Origin: Saccharibacillus deserti
GTDB taxonomy: Bacteria; Bacillota; Bacilli; Paenibacillales; Paenibacillaceae
DNA: 64,000 bases
Assembly (NCBI RefSeq): GCF_013618475.1
Contig: NZ_JABJVN010000007.1
Coordinates: 88,926-152,925 of the forward strand
Reading direction: 5' to 3'
Part shown: positions 17,876 through 25,591 of the stretch, piece after piece
Position numbering within the stretch: position 1 is the stretch's first letter
Layout of the letters: every line of letters begins with the position of its first letter
Translations under genes and position numbers: made by a program
The notes under the pieces: model-generated
Databases searched by the model: none
Told to the model about the DNA's origin: nothing
The model's input: only the letters and a program-made list of their open reading frames with translations

Positions 17876-19216
17876 ATGGCGATAGCGGTTCCCAAATTGA
17901 GATTTGCTCCGCCGCAAATTCTGGCGATGGGCTATGCGGTGATGGTGCTGATCGGCACGATTCTGCTGACGCTGCCCATCTCGAACCAAACCGGCAAACA
18001 TCTGCCGTTGATCGACGCTTTTTTTACGGCCACATCGGCTGTCTGCGTGACGGGGCTTGTCGTAGTGGATACCGGGACTTTTTTTAATACGTTTGGCCAG
18101 ATGGTCATCTTGGTGCTGATTCAGGTCGGCGGCCTCGGATTTATGACGATGGCGACGCTGTTCGCGCTCGTCTTCCAGCGCCGGATTTCGCTGCGCGACC
18201 GGCTGCTGCTTCAGGAGGCGCTGAACCAGGGCACCGTGGAAGGGATCGTCCGCCTGATCCGGCGCGTGATTTATTATTCGCTGGCGATCGAAGCGGTAGG
18301 AGCGCTGGCGTTTACGCTGCGTCTGTCTTTCGATATGCCTTTCGGCAGAGCGCTGTACTTCGGCATCTTCCATTCGGTTTCTTTTTTTAACAATGCGGGT
18401 TTTGATATTTTCGGCGATTTTCGCAGCCTGACCGGTTATGCCGAAGATCCGGTTATGAACCTGACCGCGATCGCGTTGATCGTGCTGGGCGGCCTCGGTT
18501 TTATCGTGCTGTCCGATTTGGCGGATTTCCGCAGCCACAGGAAATTGTCCATGCATTCCAAAGTCGTCCTTTCGACTACCGGCGCTCTTCTTCTGCTCGG
18601 CTTCGCCGTTATTCTGGCTTTTGAATGGGGAAATACGGGGACTCTAGGCCAATATGGCTGGGGAGGAAAGTTCTGGGGAGCTCTCATGCAGTCGGTAAGT
18701 CCGCGTACGGCGGGAGTCAATTCGGTCGATCTGACCGCTCTGCACCAGGCGACCCAGTTTCTGCTGCTCATCTTGATGTTTATCGGGGCTTCGCCGGGCT
18801 CCACGGGCGGCGGGATCAAGACGACGACGTTCGCGGTCACGATCGGCGCCATGATTGCCATGATGCGGGGGCACGAAGATGTCGTCTTTTTCCGGCAAAG
18901 GCTGGCGCGCGAACGTATTCTCAAGGCGCTGACGATCATCCTGCTCTCCCTGGCGCTTGTAGTCAGCGTCGCGATGCTGCTGTCGGCTACCGAAGGACGC
19001 GACTTCATGCTCATCTTGTTCGAGACGACGTCCGCTTTCGGAACGGTCGGCCTGTCGCTTGGTCTTACCCCGGACTTATCGACATTCGGCAAGGTCATGA
19101 TCGCGCTGACCATGTTTGCGGGCCGGGTCGGCCTGCTGACGCTGGTCTACGCGCTCAAGCCCAAGAAGAATCCCGAGAAGTACCGTTATCCGGAAGGCAA
19201 GATCATTATCGGTTAA
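17876..19216 (+). CDS. ktrB: K+ uptake channel-like subunit, Ktr/Trk family
   Basis: A 446-residue protein with four MPM (helix-pore-helix) repeats of the TrkH/KtrB superfamily. Selectivity-filter segments are visible: ATSAVCVTGLVVVD, FHSVSFFNNAGFD, VSPRTAGVN with SPGSTGGGIKTTT, and ETTSAFGTVGLSLG. It takes up K+ coupled to Na+ in a complex with the cytoplasmic KtrA ring. ATG 17876 was chosen because AAAGGGGAG lies ~10 nt upstream; a start at 17843 has no ribosome site. The gating partner follows after 15 nt. Bacillus has both KtrB and KtrD; which of these this matches cannot be decided by eye. Confidence 0.9.
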   Translation: MAIAVPKLRFAPPQILAMGYAVMVLIGTILLTLPISNQTGKHLPLIDAFFTATSAVCVTGLVVVDTGTFFNTFGQMVILVLIQVGGLGFMTMATLFALVFQRRISLRDRLLLQEALNQGTVEGIVRLIRRVIYYSLAIEAVGALAFTLRLSFDMPFGRALYFGIFHSVSFFNNAGFDIFGDFRSLTGYAEDPVMNLTAIALIVLGGLGFIVLSDLADFRSHRKLSMHSKVVLSTTGALLLLGFAVILAFEWGNTGTLGQYGWGGKFWGALMQSVSPRTAGVNSVDLTALHQATQFLLLILMFIGASPGSTGGGIKTTTFAVTIGAMIAMMRGHEDVVFFRQRLARERILKALTIILLSLALVVSVAMLLSATEGRDFMLILFETTSAFGTVGLSLGLTPDLSTFGKVMIALTMFAGRVGLLTLVYALKPKKNPEKYRYPEGKIIIG

Positions 19217-19231
19217 GGAGGTGTGTCCGTA

Positions 19232-19903
19232 TTGGGTACACAGCAGTTTGTGGTCATCGGACTGGGGCGTTTCGGCATGAGCCTCGGCATGGAATTGATC
19301 GAACTCGGTTATGAGGTCATGGGCGTCGACCGAAACGAAGAAGTGGTCGAAGAAGTCGGCGACCGGTTTACGTACGCGGCTGTCGCCGACGCGACGGACG
19401 AGGAGATGCTGCGTTCGCTCGGCATCCGGAATTTCGACTGCGGGATCGTGGCGATCGGGGAAAATATGCAGACCAGCATTTTGGCGGCGATCCTGCTCAA
19501 AGAGCTTGGCGTCAAAAAGGTCGTGGCCAAAGCCATCACCGTCCTGCACGGCCGGGCGCTGGAGAAAATCGGCGTCGATCAGGTCATTTTTCCGGAGCGC
19601 GATATGGGAATCCGTGTGGCGCACCAGCTCGTTACGCCAAACCTGCTCGATTATATCAAATTGTCGGACGACTATTCGATCGTGGAGATGCGCGTGCCGA
19701 CCTGTCTGAACGAGCGTACGGTTGCGGACCTGAATTCGCGGACCCGCTTCGGCTGCAGCATCGTGGCGCTGCGTACCGACGCGGGAGTCACGATCGCGCC
19801 TACGGCGCTCGACCAGATGCGCGAAGGCGATATCATGGTTATTGCGGGTCCGAACGACCGGATCGAACAGTTTGAACGCGAAGTGGTCAATATCGAAGAA
19901 TGA
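19232..19903 (+). CDS. ktrA: K+ uptake gating subunit, RCK (TrkA-N/TrkA-C) protein
   Basis: A 223-residue cytoplasmic protein. The RCK_N Rossmann domain has the nucleotide-binding pattern VVIGLGRFGMSLGMELIELGYEVMGVDRN, and the C-terminal RCK_C domain (TCLNERTVADLNSRTRFGCSIVALR) is where c-di-AMP binds in KtrA homologues. An octamer of this subunit opens KtrB when ATP replaces ADP. The start TTG 19232 was preferred over GTG 19223: AAGGAGG ends at 19221, giving 10 nt to TTG but only 1-2 nt to GTG. It is the second gene of a two-gene operon. Confidence 0.9.
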   Translation: MGTQQFVVIGLGRFGMSLGMELIELGYEVMGVDRNEEVVEEVGDRFTYAAVADATDEEMLRSLGIRNFDCGIVAIGENMQTSILAAILLKELGVKKVVAKAITVLHGRALEKIGVDQVIFPERDMGIRVAHQLVTPNLLDYIKLSDDYSIVEMRVPTCLNERTVADLNSRTRFGCSIVALRTDAGVTIAPTALDQMREGDIMVIAGPNDRIEQFEREVVNIEE

Positions 19904-20399
19904 CGGCTGCAGGTTCGTGAAATCGGGACCTCGAGAAAGAGGAAAATGCGGAAAAAGCCGGCAGGAATCCGGCGGATTTCCGCAATTTTCTGCGCCGAAT
20001 CATGGAAACGCTTACTTGCTTGTCGGGCCATAAAAGCCGCAGCGGTGCGCCCTGGAGACCGATTCAAAGTCTTCGGGGCCGTTTGGGTCGTTGTTGAATC
20101 GTTAACCTTTATGTACGCTTACATATACTATGCAGGAATTTTTTGTTTTCAAAAAGTCGCCATATTGGTTCCATTCTACGAAAATTTGGGGTAACATAAA
20201 AAGGGAAGCCGCGTTGTTTGCAAAAGCCTAATAGGTTTGGAATTCCGGTCGTTCGTTTGCTTCGGCAGGCGGGGCGGAAGGGCGGCAATTTCCAACGTGG
20301 GATTTATGAAAACGTTCTAAAATGGCATTTTGCAGCGCCAAGGAACTTGCTTCCGGGCAGCGGCGGAGTGCCGAACGATGAAAGGGGACGGTTGGGCAG
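19904..20399. other. Long upstream region of sdhCAB
   Basis: 496 bases without a convincing gene. It contains a good CcpA (cre) match at 20306-20320. Candidate -10 elements such as TATACT (20124-20129) have poor -35 partners, so the sdh promoter is not placed. A GCCGGC/GCCGG inverted repeat at 19961-19978 lacks a T-run. Confidence 0.5.
20306..20320 (+). promoter_or_regulatory. Candidate catabolite-responsive element (CcpA site)
   Basis: ATGAAAACGTTCTAA matches the cre consensus WTGAAARCGYTTWNN with one mismatch. It lies 80 bp before the sdhC start codon, which would fit repression of the TCA-cycle enzyme by CcpA when glucose is plentiful. Confidence 0.6.
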
Positions 20400-21068
20400 A
20401 TGAAAGGTTACTACGCCAGAAAGGTGCACTCGTTATTGGGGGTAATTCCGCTCAGTTTGTTCCTGATCGAGCACGCAATTACCAATTATGCGGCTTTCGA
20501 CGGCGGGCAGGAAGGCTTCCGCAAGGCGGTGCACACACTCAACGATCTACCATTAGTTTTTTTCCTTGAACTGTTCGCAATCTGGCTTCCGCTGCTCTTC
20601 CACGGCGTATACGGACTTTATATTGCGTATCAGGCCCAGCCTAACCTGGGGCACTTCAAGACCGAGCGCAACTGGCGCTTTATCCTGCAGCGTGTAAGCG
20701 GCGTGATCGCTTTCGTGTTCATCGTGTGGCACGTGTACTCGACCCGTTTCCAGATTACGTTGGGTAATACCACTCACGACGAACTCGGCGGCTTTATGCA
20801 TAACATTGTTACGCAGCCGGGATTCTTCGTCTTCTTCCTGGTAGGCGTCATCGCCACGACTTTCCACTTCGCCAACGGCGTGTGGGCGTTCCTCGTCAGC
20901 TGGGGCATTACGGTGGGACCGCGCGCGCAGCGTATTTCTTCCTACGCCTGCCTGGGTCTGTTCGTGATTGTAACGGCCCTGTTCATGCTGTCGCTGTTCG
21001 CTTTCCGCGGGGAAGAATTTGCAGATACGGCCAGTGCGATAACCACGTTGAAAACAATGATCGGCTAA
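20400..21068 (+). CDS. sdhC: Succinate dehydrogenase cytochrome b558 subunit
   Basis: A 222-residue membrane anchor with five hydrophobic helices, matching the single-subunit di-haem cytochrome b558 of Bacillus (202 residues): MKGYYARKVHSLLGVIPLSLFLIEH and VSGVIAFVFIVWHVYSTRF contain His residues at the expected haem-ligand positions, as does GVIATTFHFANGVWAF. It passes electrons from the SdhB iron-sulfur clusters to menaquinone. AAAGGGGA lies 12 nt before the ATG. It is the first gene of sdhCAB; haem comes from the HemQ pathway. Confidence 0.93.
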   Translation: MKGYYARKVHSLLGVIPLSLFLIEHAITNYAAFDGGQEGFRKAVHTLNDLPLVFFLELFAIWLPLLFHGVYGLYIAYQAQPNLGHFKTERNWRFILQRVSGVIAFVFIVWHVYSTRFQITLGNTTHDELGGFMHNIVTQPGFFVFFLVGVIATTFHFANGVWAFLVSWGITVGPRAQRISSYACLGLFVIVTALFMLSLFAFRGEEFADTASAITTLKTMIG

Positions 21069-21085
21069 GGGGGACTTAATCAGAC

Positions 21086-22831
21086 ATGGCAAAATCCGGA
21101 CTTATTATCGTCGGCGGAGGGCTTGCGGGTCTCATGGCAACCGTCAAAGCGGCCGAAGCCGGCGTTCCCGTACAATTATTCTCCGTCGTTCCCGTCAAGC
21201 GTTCGCACTCCGTGTGCGCGCAGGGCGGCATCAACGGAGCGGTTAATACAAAAGGCGAGGGCGACTCGCCCTGGCTGCATTTTGACGACACGGTCTACGG
21301 CGGAGATTTTCTCGCCAACCAGCCTCCGGTCAAAGCGATGTGCGACGCCGCGCCCGGCATCATTCACCTCATGGACCGGATGGGCGTTATGTTCAACCGT
21401 ACGCCGGAAGGCCTGCTCGATTTCCGCCGTTTCGGCGGTACGAAGTTTCACCGTACGGCGTTCGCCGGCGCGACGACGGGCCAGCAGCTGCTGTACGCCC
21501 TCGACGAGCAGGTGCGCCGCTACGAAGCCGCGGGTCTCGTAACCAAGTACGAGAACTGGGAATTCCTCGGTGCGGTACTGGACGACGAAGGCGTCTGCCG
21601 CGGCGTGAGTTCGCAGAACCTGCGCACGATGGAAATCCAGACCTTCACAGCCGACGCCGTGATTCTGGCGACCGGCGGACCCGGCATCATTTTCGGCAAG
21701 ACGACCAATTCGGTCATCAATACCGGTACCGCGGCCAGCGCCGTATACCAGCAGGGCGTTCACTATGCGAACGGCGAATTCATCCAGATTCACCCGACAG
21801 CCATTCCCGGCGATGACAAGCTGCGCCTCATGTCCGAATCGGCGCGCGGCGAAGGCGGCCGGATCTGGACGTACAAGGACGGCAAGCCGTGGTATTTCCT
21901 CGAAGAGAAATACCCGTCTTACGGCAACCTCGTTCCGCGTGACATCGCGACGCGCGAGATCTTCAATGTCTGCGTAGACCAAAAGCTCGGCATCAACGGC
22001 GAGAACATGGTTTACCTGGATCTGTCGCACAAAGACCCGAAAGAACTCGACGTCAAACTCGGCGGCATTATCGAGATCTACGAGAAGTTCATGGGCGACG
22101 ATCCGCGCAAGATTCCAATGAAAATCTTCCCGGCCGTTCACTATTCGATGGGCGGCATGTGGGTCGACTATAACCAGATGACGAATATTCCGGGGCTGTT
22201 CGCCGCCGGCGAATGCGAGTATCAATACCACGGTGCGAACCGTCTCGGCGCGAACTCGCTCGTCTCCGCCATCTATGGCGGTATGGTAGCCGGTCCGAAA
22301 GCGGTCGAGTATATCAAAGGTCTCAAAAAATCGGCGGCGGATCTTTCGAGCTCGCTGTTCGACGCAAGCACCGCCAAGCATCAAGCCAACTACAATCAAC
22401 TGCTCGCGATGGACGGCGGTACGGAGAACTCGTACGTGCTGCACCGCGAACTGGGCGAGTGGATGACCGACAATATGACGGTCGTACGCTATAACGACAA
22501 GTTGGAGCAGACGATCAACAAGATCAAGGAATTGAAGCAGCGCTACCGCAAGATCAACATGATGGATACGGCCAAATGGAACAATTCCAGCGTCGCGTTC
22601 ACCCGTCAGCTCTGGAACATGCTGGAGCTGTCCGAAGCGATGACCAAAGGCGCGCTCCTGCGCAACGAAAGCCGCGGAGCCCACTATAAACCGGACTTCC
22701 CGACGCGTAACGACGAGGAATTCCTCAAGACGACCAAAGCAGCCTGGACGCCGGACGGCCCAAGCATTTCCTACGAGGAAGTCGATGTATCCCTGATTCC
22801 TCCGCGCGTCCGCGACTATTCCAAAGATTAA
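21086..22831 (+). CDS. sdhA: Succinate dehydrogenase flavoprotein subunit
   Basis: A 581-residue protein, near the 586 of B. subtilis SdhA. It has the dinucleotide fold LIIVGGGLAGLMATVKAAEAG, the flavinylation segment RSHSVCAQGGINGA with the His that holds FAD covalently, the substrate loop FIQIHPTAIPG, SESARGEGGRIWT and the capping HYSMGGMWVDY. It oxidises succinate to fumarate on the cytoplasmic side. It starts 17 nt after sdhC. A tandem array of small hairpins begins 4 nt after its stop codon and separates it from sdhB, an unusual arrangement for this operon. Confidence 0.96.
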   Translation: MAKSGLIIVGGGLAGLMATVKAAEAGVPVQLFSVVPVKRSHSVCAQGGINGAVNTKGEGDSPWLHFDDTVYGGDFLANQPPVKAMCDAAPGIIHLMDRMGVMFNRTPEGLLDFRRFGGTKFHRTAFAGATTGQQLLYALDEQVRRYEAAGLVTKYENWEFLGAVLDDEGVCRGVSSQNLRTMEIQTFTADAVILATGGPGIIFGKTTNSVINTGTAASAVYQQGVHYANGEFIQIHPTAIPGDDKLRLMSESARGEGGRIWTYKDGKPWYFLEEKYPSYGNLVPRDIATREIFNVCVDQKLGINGENMVYLDLSHKDPKELDVKLGGIIEIYEKFMGDDPRKIPMKIFPAVHYSMGGMWVDYNQMTNIPGLFAAGECEYQYHGANRLGANSLVSAIYGGMVAGPKAVEYIKGLKKSAADLSSSLFDASTAKHQANYNQLLAMDGGTENSYVLHRELGEWMTDNMTVVRYNDKLEQTINKIKELKQRYRKINMMDTAKWNNSSVAFTRQLWNMLELSEAMTKGALLRNESRGAHYKPDFPTRNDEEFLKTTKAAWTPDGPSISYEEVDVSLIPPRVRDYSKD

Positions 22832-22834
22832 TGC

Positions 22835-22966
22835 ATCGCGTTTCGAAGAAACGCGCAGACTCAGCGAAGTTTCGCAGAAACTTGCATAATCGCGTTTCGA
22901 AGAAACGCGCAAACTCAGCGAAGTTTCGCAGAAACTTGCATAATCGCGTTTCGAAGAAACGCGCAG
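22835..22966. repeat. Tandem hairpin array B, period 54 bp, between sdhA and sdhB
   Basis: Copies begin at 22835, 22889 and 22943. Copies 1 and 2 differ at one base; copy 3 covers only the first half. Each unit has two small perfect or near-perfect hairpins: GCGTTTC-GAA-GAAACGC, and GCGAAGTTTC-GCA-GAAACTTGC. There is no T-run after any of them, so they should not terminate transcription. Confidence 0.9.
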
Positions 22967-23003
22967 CCTTGTCCATATCAAGCGAATGGGGGAGAAAACG
23001 ACC

Positions 23004-23792
23004 ATGGCGGAAACCACAACCGTGCCGCAAACATCTCAGAACACAGCCAGAAGAGTCAAATTTGTGATCACCCGTCAGGACACGCCGGAAACCAAGCCCT
23101 ACACCGAAGAATTCGATCTTCCTTACCGCCCGGGCATGAACGTCATCAGCGCCCTGATGGAAATCCAGCGGAACCCCGTCAACGCAAACGGCGGCTCCAC
23201 CGCTCCCGTCTGCTGGGAGTCGAACTGCCTGGAAGAAGTATGCGGAGCTTGTTCGATGGTGATCAACGGCAAGCCGCGTCAAGCCTGCTCGGCGCTCGTG
23301 GATCAGCTGGAACAGCCGATCCGCGTCGCTCCGATGGCGACTTTCCCGGTTGTACGCGATCTGGTGATCGACCGCAGCCGGATGTTCAACGCGCTGAAGA
23401 AAGTCAAAGCCTGGATTCCGATCGACGGAACATACGATTTGGGTCCCGGACCGCGGATGCCCGAGAAAAAACGTCAGTGGGCTTATGAATTGTCCAAGTG
23501 CATGACGTGCGGCGTTTGTCTGGAAGCCTGCCCGAACGTCAACGACAAGACGGACTTTATCGGCCCGGCCGCGCTGTCGCAGGTTCGCCTGTTCAATGCG
23601 CATCCGACCGGCGAGATGAATGCCGACGACCGTCTCGATACGCTAATGGAAGGCAGCGACGGCATCGAAGGATGCGGCAACTCCCAGAACTGCGTACGCG
23701 CTTGTCCGAAAGGGATTCCGCTGACCACTTCGATCGCCGAGCTGAACAAGCAAACGACGAAGAGAATGTTCAAACGCTGGTTTGCGCAGTAA
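23004..23792 (+). CDS. sdhB: Succinate dehydrogenase iron-sulfur subunit
   Basis: A 262-residue protein with all three cluster motifs: [2Fe-2S] CWESNCLEEVCGACSMVING, [4Fe-4S] CMTCGVCLEACPN, and the [3Fe-4S] region GCGNSQNCVRACPKGIPL. It carries electrons from FAD in SdhA to haem in SdhC. ATG 23004 was chosen because GGGGGAG ends 10 nt upstream; ATG 22986 has no ribosome site and would only add MGEKTT. Unlike the close sdhC-sdhA junction, it is separated from sdhA by 172 nt holding the hairpin array. The terminator is at 23829-23864. Confidence 0.95.
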   Translation: MAETTTVPQTSQNTARRVKFVITRQDTPETKPYTEEFDLPYRPGMNVISALMEIQRNPVNANGGSTAPVCWESNCLEEVCGACSMVINGKPRQACSALVDQLEQPIRVAPMATFPVVRDLVIDRSRMFNALKKVKAWIPIDGTYDLGPGPRMPEKKRQWAYELSKCMTCGVCLEACPNVNDKTDFIGPAALSQVRLFNAHPTGEMNADDRLDTLMEGSDGIEGCGNSQNCVRACPKGIPLTTSIAELNKQTTKRMFKRWFAQ

Positions 23793-23828
23793 GAAGCGCC
23801 CGGCAGACTTCTTCGACCGGGAATATAG

Positions 23829-23864
23829 ATCCGAGAAGCCCGCTGCCGGGCTCCTCGGATTTTT
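23829..23864 (+). terminator. sdhCAB operon terminator
   Basis: Stem ATCCGAGAAGCCCG / CGGGCTCCTCGGAT (one mismatch), 4-nt loop, then TTTT. Confidence 0.85.
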
Positions 23865-23902
23865 GGCGTAACGAATGAAATGAAGGATGGAGTCTGATTG
23901 CC

Positions 23903-24700
23903 ATGATTGTCGAAAAACCGTATACCCGAACATCGATTGCCGACGAAGCCCGGGCCCTGGGCGTCGAGCCGGGGTCCGTCCTGTTCGTGCATTCGTCTCT
24001 CAAAGCGATCGGAGGATGGATTGCGGGAGGAGCCGAAGCTGTGATCCTGGGGCTGGAAGATGCGCTGGGCGACGAAGGTACGCTTGTGATGCCGACGCAG
24101 TCGTCGGATCTGACCGATCCCGCAATCTGGATGAGCCCGCCGCTCGATCCGCTCTGGTGGGACTTGGTACGCCGGGAAATGCCTCTGTACGATCCGGATC
24201 TGACGGTTACCCGGGGAATGGGTGCCGTGCCGGAAACCTTCCGCAAACAGCGCGGTACGCGGCGCAGTCCGCATCCCCATCTGTCTTTTGCGGCGAGGGG
24301 CCCGCAGGCCTCTTATATTACGGAGCGTCATCCGCTGGAATACGGGCTGGGCGAACATTCGCCGCTCGGCCGTCTGTATGAGTTGGATGCCTGGGTGCTG
24401 ATGCTGGGTACCGGCTATGGAACGAACACGTCGTTTCATCTGGGCGAATACCGGGCGGCGTACCGCGGCAAAAAGGAACTGCGGCCAACGGCCAAAGTGC
24501 CCGGCGCAAACGGGCCCGAATGGGTGTCGTTTGCCGATATTAATTTCGATTCGGACGATTTCGAGCGAATGGGCGCCGACTTCGACACGGAGCGGGCTTC
24601 CAAGATTCGGCGCGGCCGAATCGGCCGCGCGGAGTGCAGGCTTGTCCGGCAGTCCGTAATGGTCGATTACGCCGTAAGATGGCTGGAATTGTATCGCTGA
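23903..24700 (+). CDS. AAC(3)-family N-acetyltransferase
   Basis: A 265-residue protein of the aminoglycoside 3-N-acetyltransferase fold: an N-terminal PGSVLFVHSSLKAIGGWIAGGAEAV segment (part of the acetyl-CoA site), GTLVMPTQSSD, the family pattern RRSPHPHLSFAARG with the catalytic His, and the LGTGYGTNTSFHLGEY region. Chromosomal members such as B. subtilis YokD acetylate CoA-linked or unknown substrates, so a resistance role cannot be assumed. The ribosome site is weak (TGGAG). The gene lies between sdhB and a GNAT acetyltransferase 27 nt downstream, with which it may be cotranscribed. Confidence 0.8.
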   Translation: MIVEKPYTRTSIADEARALGVEPGSVLFVHSSLKAIGGWIAGGAEAVILGLEDALGDEGTLVMPTQSSDLTDPAIWMSPPLDPLWWDLVRREMPLYDPDLTVTRGMGAVPETFRKQRGTRRSPHPHLSFAARGPQASYITERHPLEYGLGEHSPLGRLYELDAWVLMLGTGYGTNTSFHLGEYRAAYRGKKELRPTAKVPGANGPEWVSFADINFDSDDFERMGADFDTERASKIRRGRIGRAECRLVRQSVMVDYAVRWLELYR

Positions 24701-24727
24701 GCCAAGAACGAGGGGAGAACAAAGGAT

Positions 24728-25318
24728 ATGGCGGACAAAGAACGAATTGCGGACAGCCTGCCCGAGTGGCTGCCGATTCGCACCAAACGGCTGGAGCTGC
24801 GCATCCTGACGCATGAGGATATCCGGAATTGGAGCCGAAGCGCCGACGATGCCGAAGTGAACCGTTATCTGGCTTCGGCGGGGCGCACTTTCGGTATAGG
24901 CAATCCGGATCGCGTCTACCGGCAGATCGAAGAATCGTACCGGAGTTTGAGCGCCCTGCATCTAGGGGTCTTTTTGCACGGCGGAGACCAAATTATCGGC
25001 TTGTGTTCGTTCCAGCGCTGGGATGCGCGGGGCGGCAAAGCCGAGCTTGGTTTCGCGCTGTCGCACGAGCATTGGGGGAAAGGTTATGCGACGGAAGCAG
25101 CCGATGCCTTGGCGGCTTTCGGCTTTCGGTATTTGGAGCTGGAACGGATTCAGGCCCGCTGCTTCGTCAAGAACGCCGCTTCGCTTCGCGTTCTGGAGAA
25201 GATCGGCATGGAGCGCCAGCACCGGCCGGAGTTCGGCTTCGGAGTGAAGCGGCGCGACGACGAATTGGGCGTTGTCGTTTTTACCCTGACCCGCGAGAAT
25301 CTGGAAGCCCAGGCCTGA
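24728..25318 (+). CDS. GNAT acetyltransferase, RimJ/RimL type
   Basis: A 196-residue Acetyltransf_3 protein. It opens with LPIRTKRLELRILTHEDIRNW, typical of RimJ/RimL-like enzymes, and has the acetyl-CoA binding segment AELGFALSHEHWGKGYATEAADAL and the C-terminal pattern RIQARCFVKNAASLRVLEKIGMERQ. It transfers acetyl from acetyl-CoA to an amine; ribosomal protein N-termini are the classical substrates, but these enzymes vary widely. GAACGAGGGGAG lies before the ATG. It is probably in one transcript with the AAC(3)-like gene. Confidence 0.82.
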   Translation: MADKERIADSLPEWLPIRTKRLELRILTHEDIRNWSRSADDAEVNRYLASAGRTFGIGNPDRVYRQIEESYRSLSALHLGVFLHGGDQIIGLCSFQRWDARGGKAELGFALSHEHWGKGYATEAADALAAFGFRYLELERIQARCFVKNAASLRVLEKIGMERQHRPEFGFGVKRRDDELGVVVFTLTRENLEAQA

Positions 25319-25382
25319 AGCGGAGAATTTCTTTGTTTTCGCGCCAGATAGGCTTTGTTACACAATTGAAATATAAGCGAAA

Positions 25383-25477
25383 TTGTTTTCTAACATGGAT
25401 GGGGTATAAATAAGACATGACCCCCTTTTGAAATAGAAGTGATTAGACCCGGACGGAAGTCCGGGTCCCTTTTTTTG
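25383..25477 (+). ncRNA. Candidate short terminated transcript
   Basis: A promoter-like pair TTGTTT (25383-25388) and TATAAA (25405-25410, 16-bp spacer) is followed 36 nt later by a strong intrinsic terminator at 25446-25477. The predicted RNA is about 60 nt with no reading frame longer than four codons. It may be a small RNA, or merely the GNAT gene terminator with a chance upstream match. Confidence 0.25.
25446..25477 (+). terminator. Strong rho-independent terminator
   Basis: Perfect 9-bp stem GACCCGGAC / GTCCGGGTC, loop GGAA, then CC and seven T. It lies 128 nt after the GNAT gene. Confidence 0.85.
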
Positions 25478-25503
25478 TTTAGGGGAAGGTGAATAAGCTT
25501 TTC

Positions 25504-25555
25504 GGCTCAAACAAACGGACTTCGGGATTTTTCCCGAAGTCCGTTTGTTTGAGCC
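25504..25555 (-). terminator. Perfect 24-bp hairpin downstream of the sugar-permease operon
   Basis: GGCTCAAACAAACGGACTTC... pairs without mismatch over 24 bp with 25532-25555 around a TTTT loop (AAAA on the minus strand). It lies 37 nt past the stop codon of the minus-strand permease gene. No T-run follows on either strand, so it may stabilise the 3' end rather than terminate. Confidence 0.65.
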
Positions 25556-25591
25556 GTACACGTCGTGCGCGGCACAGTTGGCCAAACGCGA

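Noticed and set aside
19961..19978. GCCGGC/GCCGG inverted repeat as the ktr terminator
   Set aside because: No T-run follows and the stem is short.
22835..22966. Repeat array read as a short protein (NRVSKKRA.. repeats) starting at 22831
   Set aside because: The apparent peptide is simply the translation of the DNA repeats, has no ribosome site, and ends before sdhB.
23903..24700. AAC(3)-like gene as an aminoglycoside-resistance gene
   Set aside because: Chromosomal family members often have other substrates, and there is no mobile-element context; only family membership is claimed.
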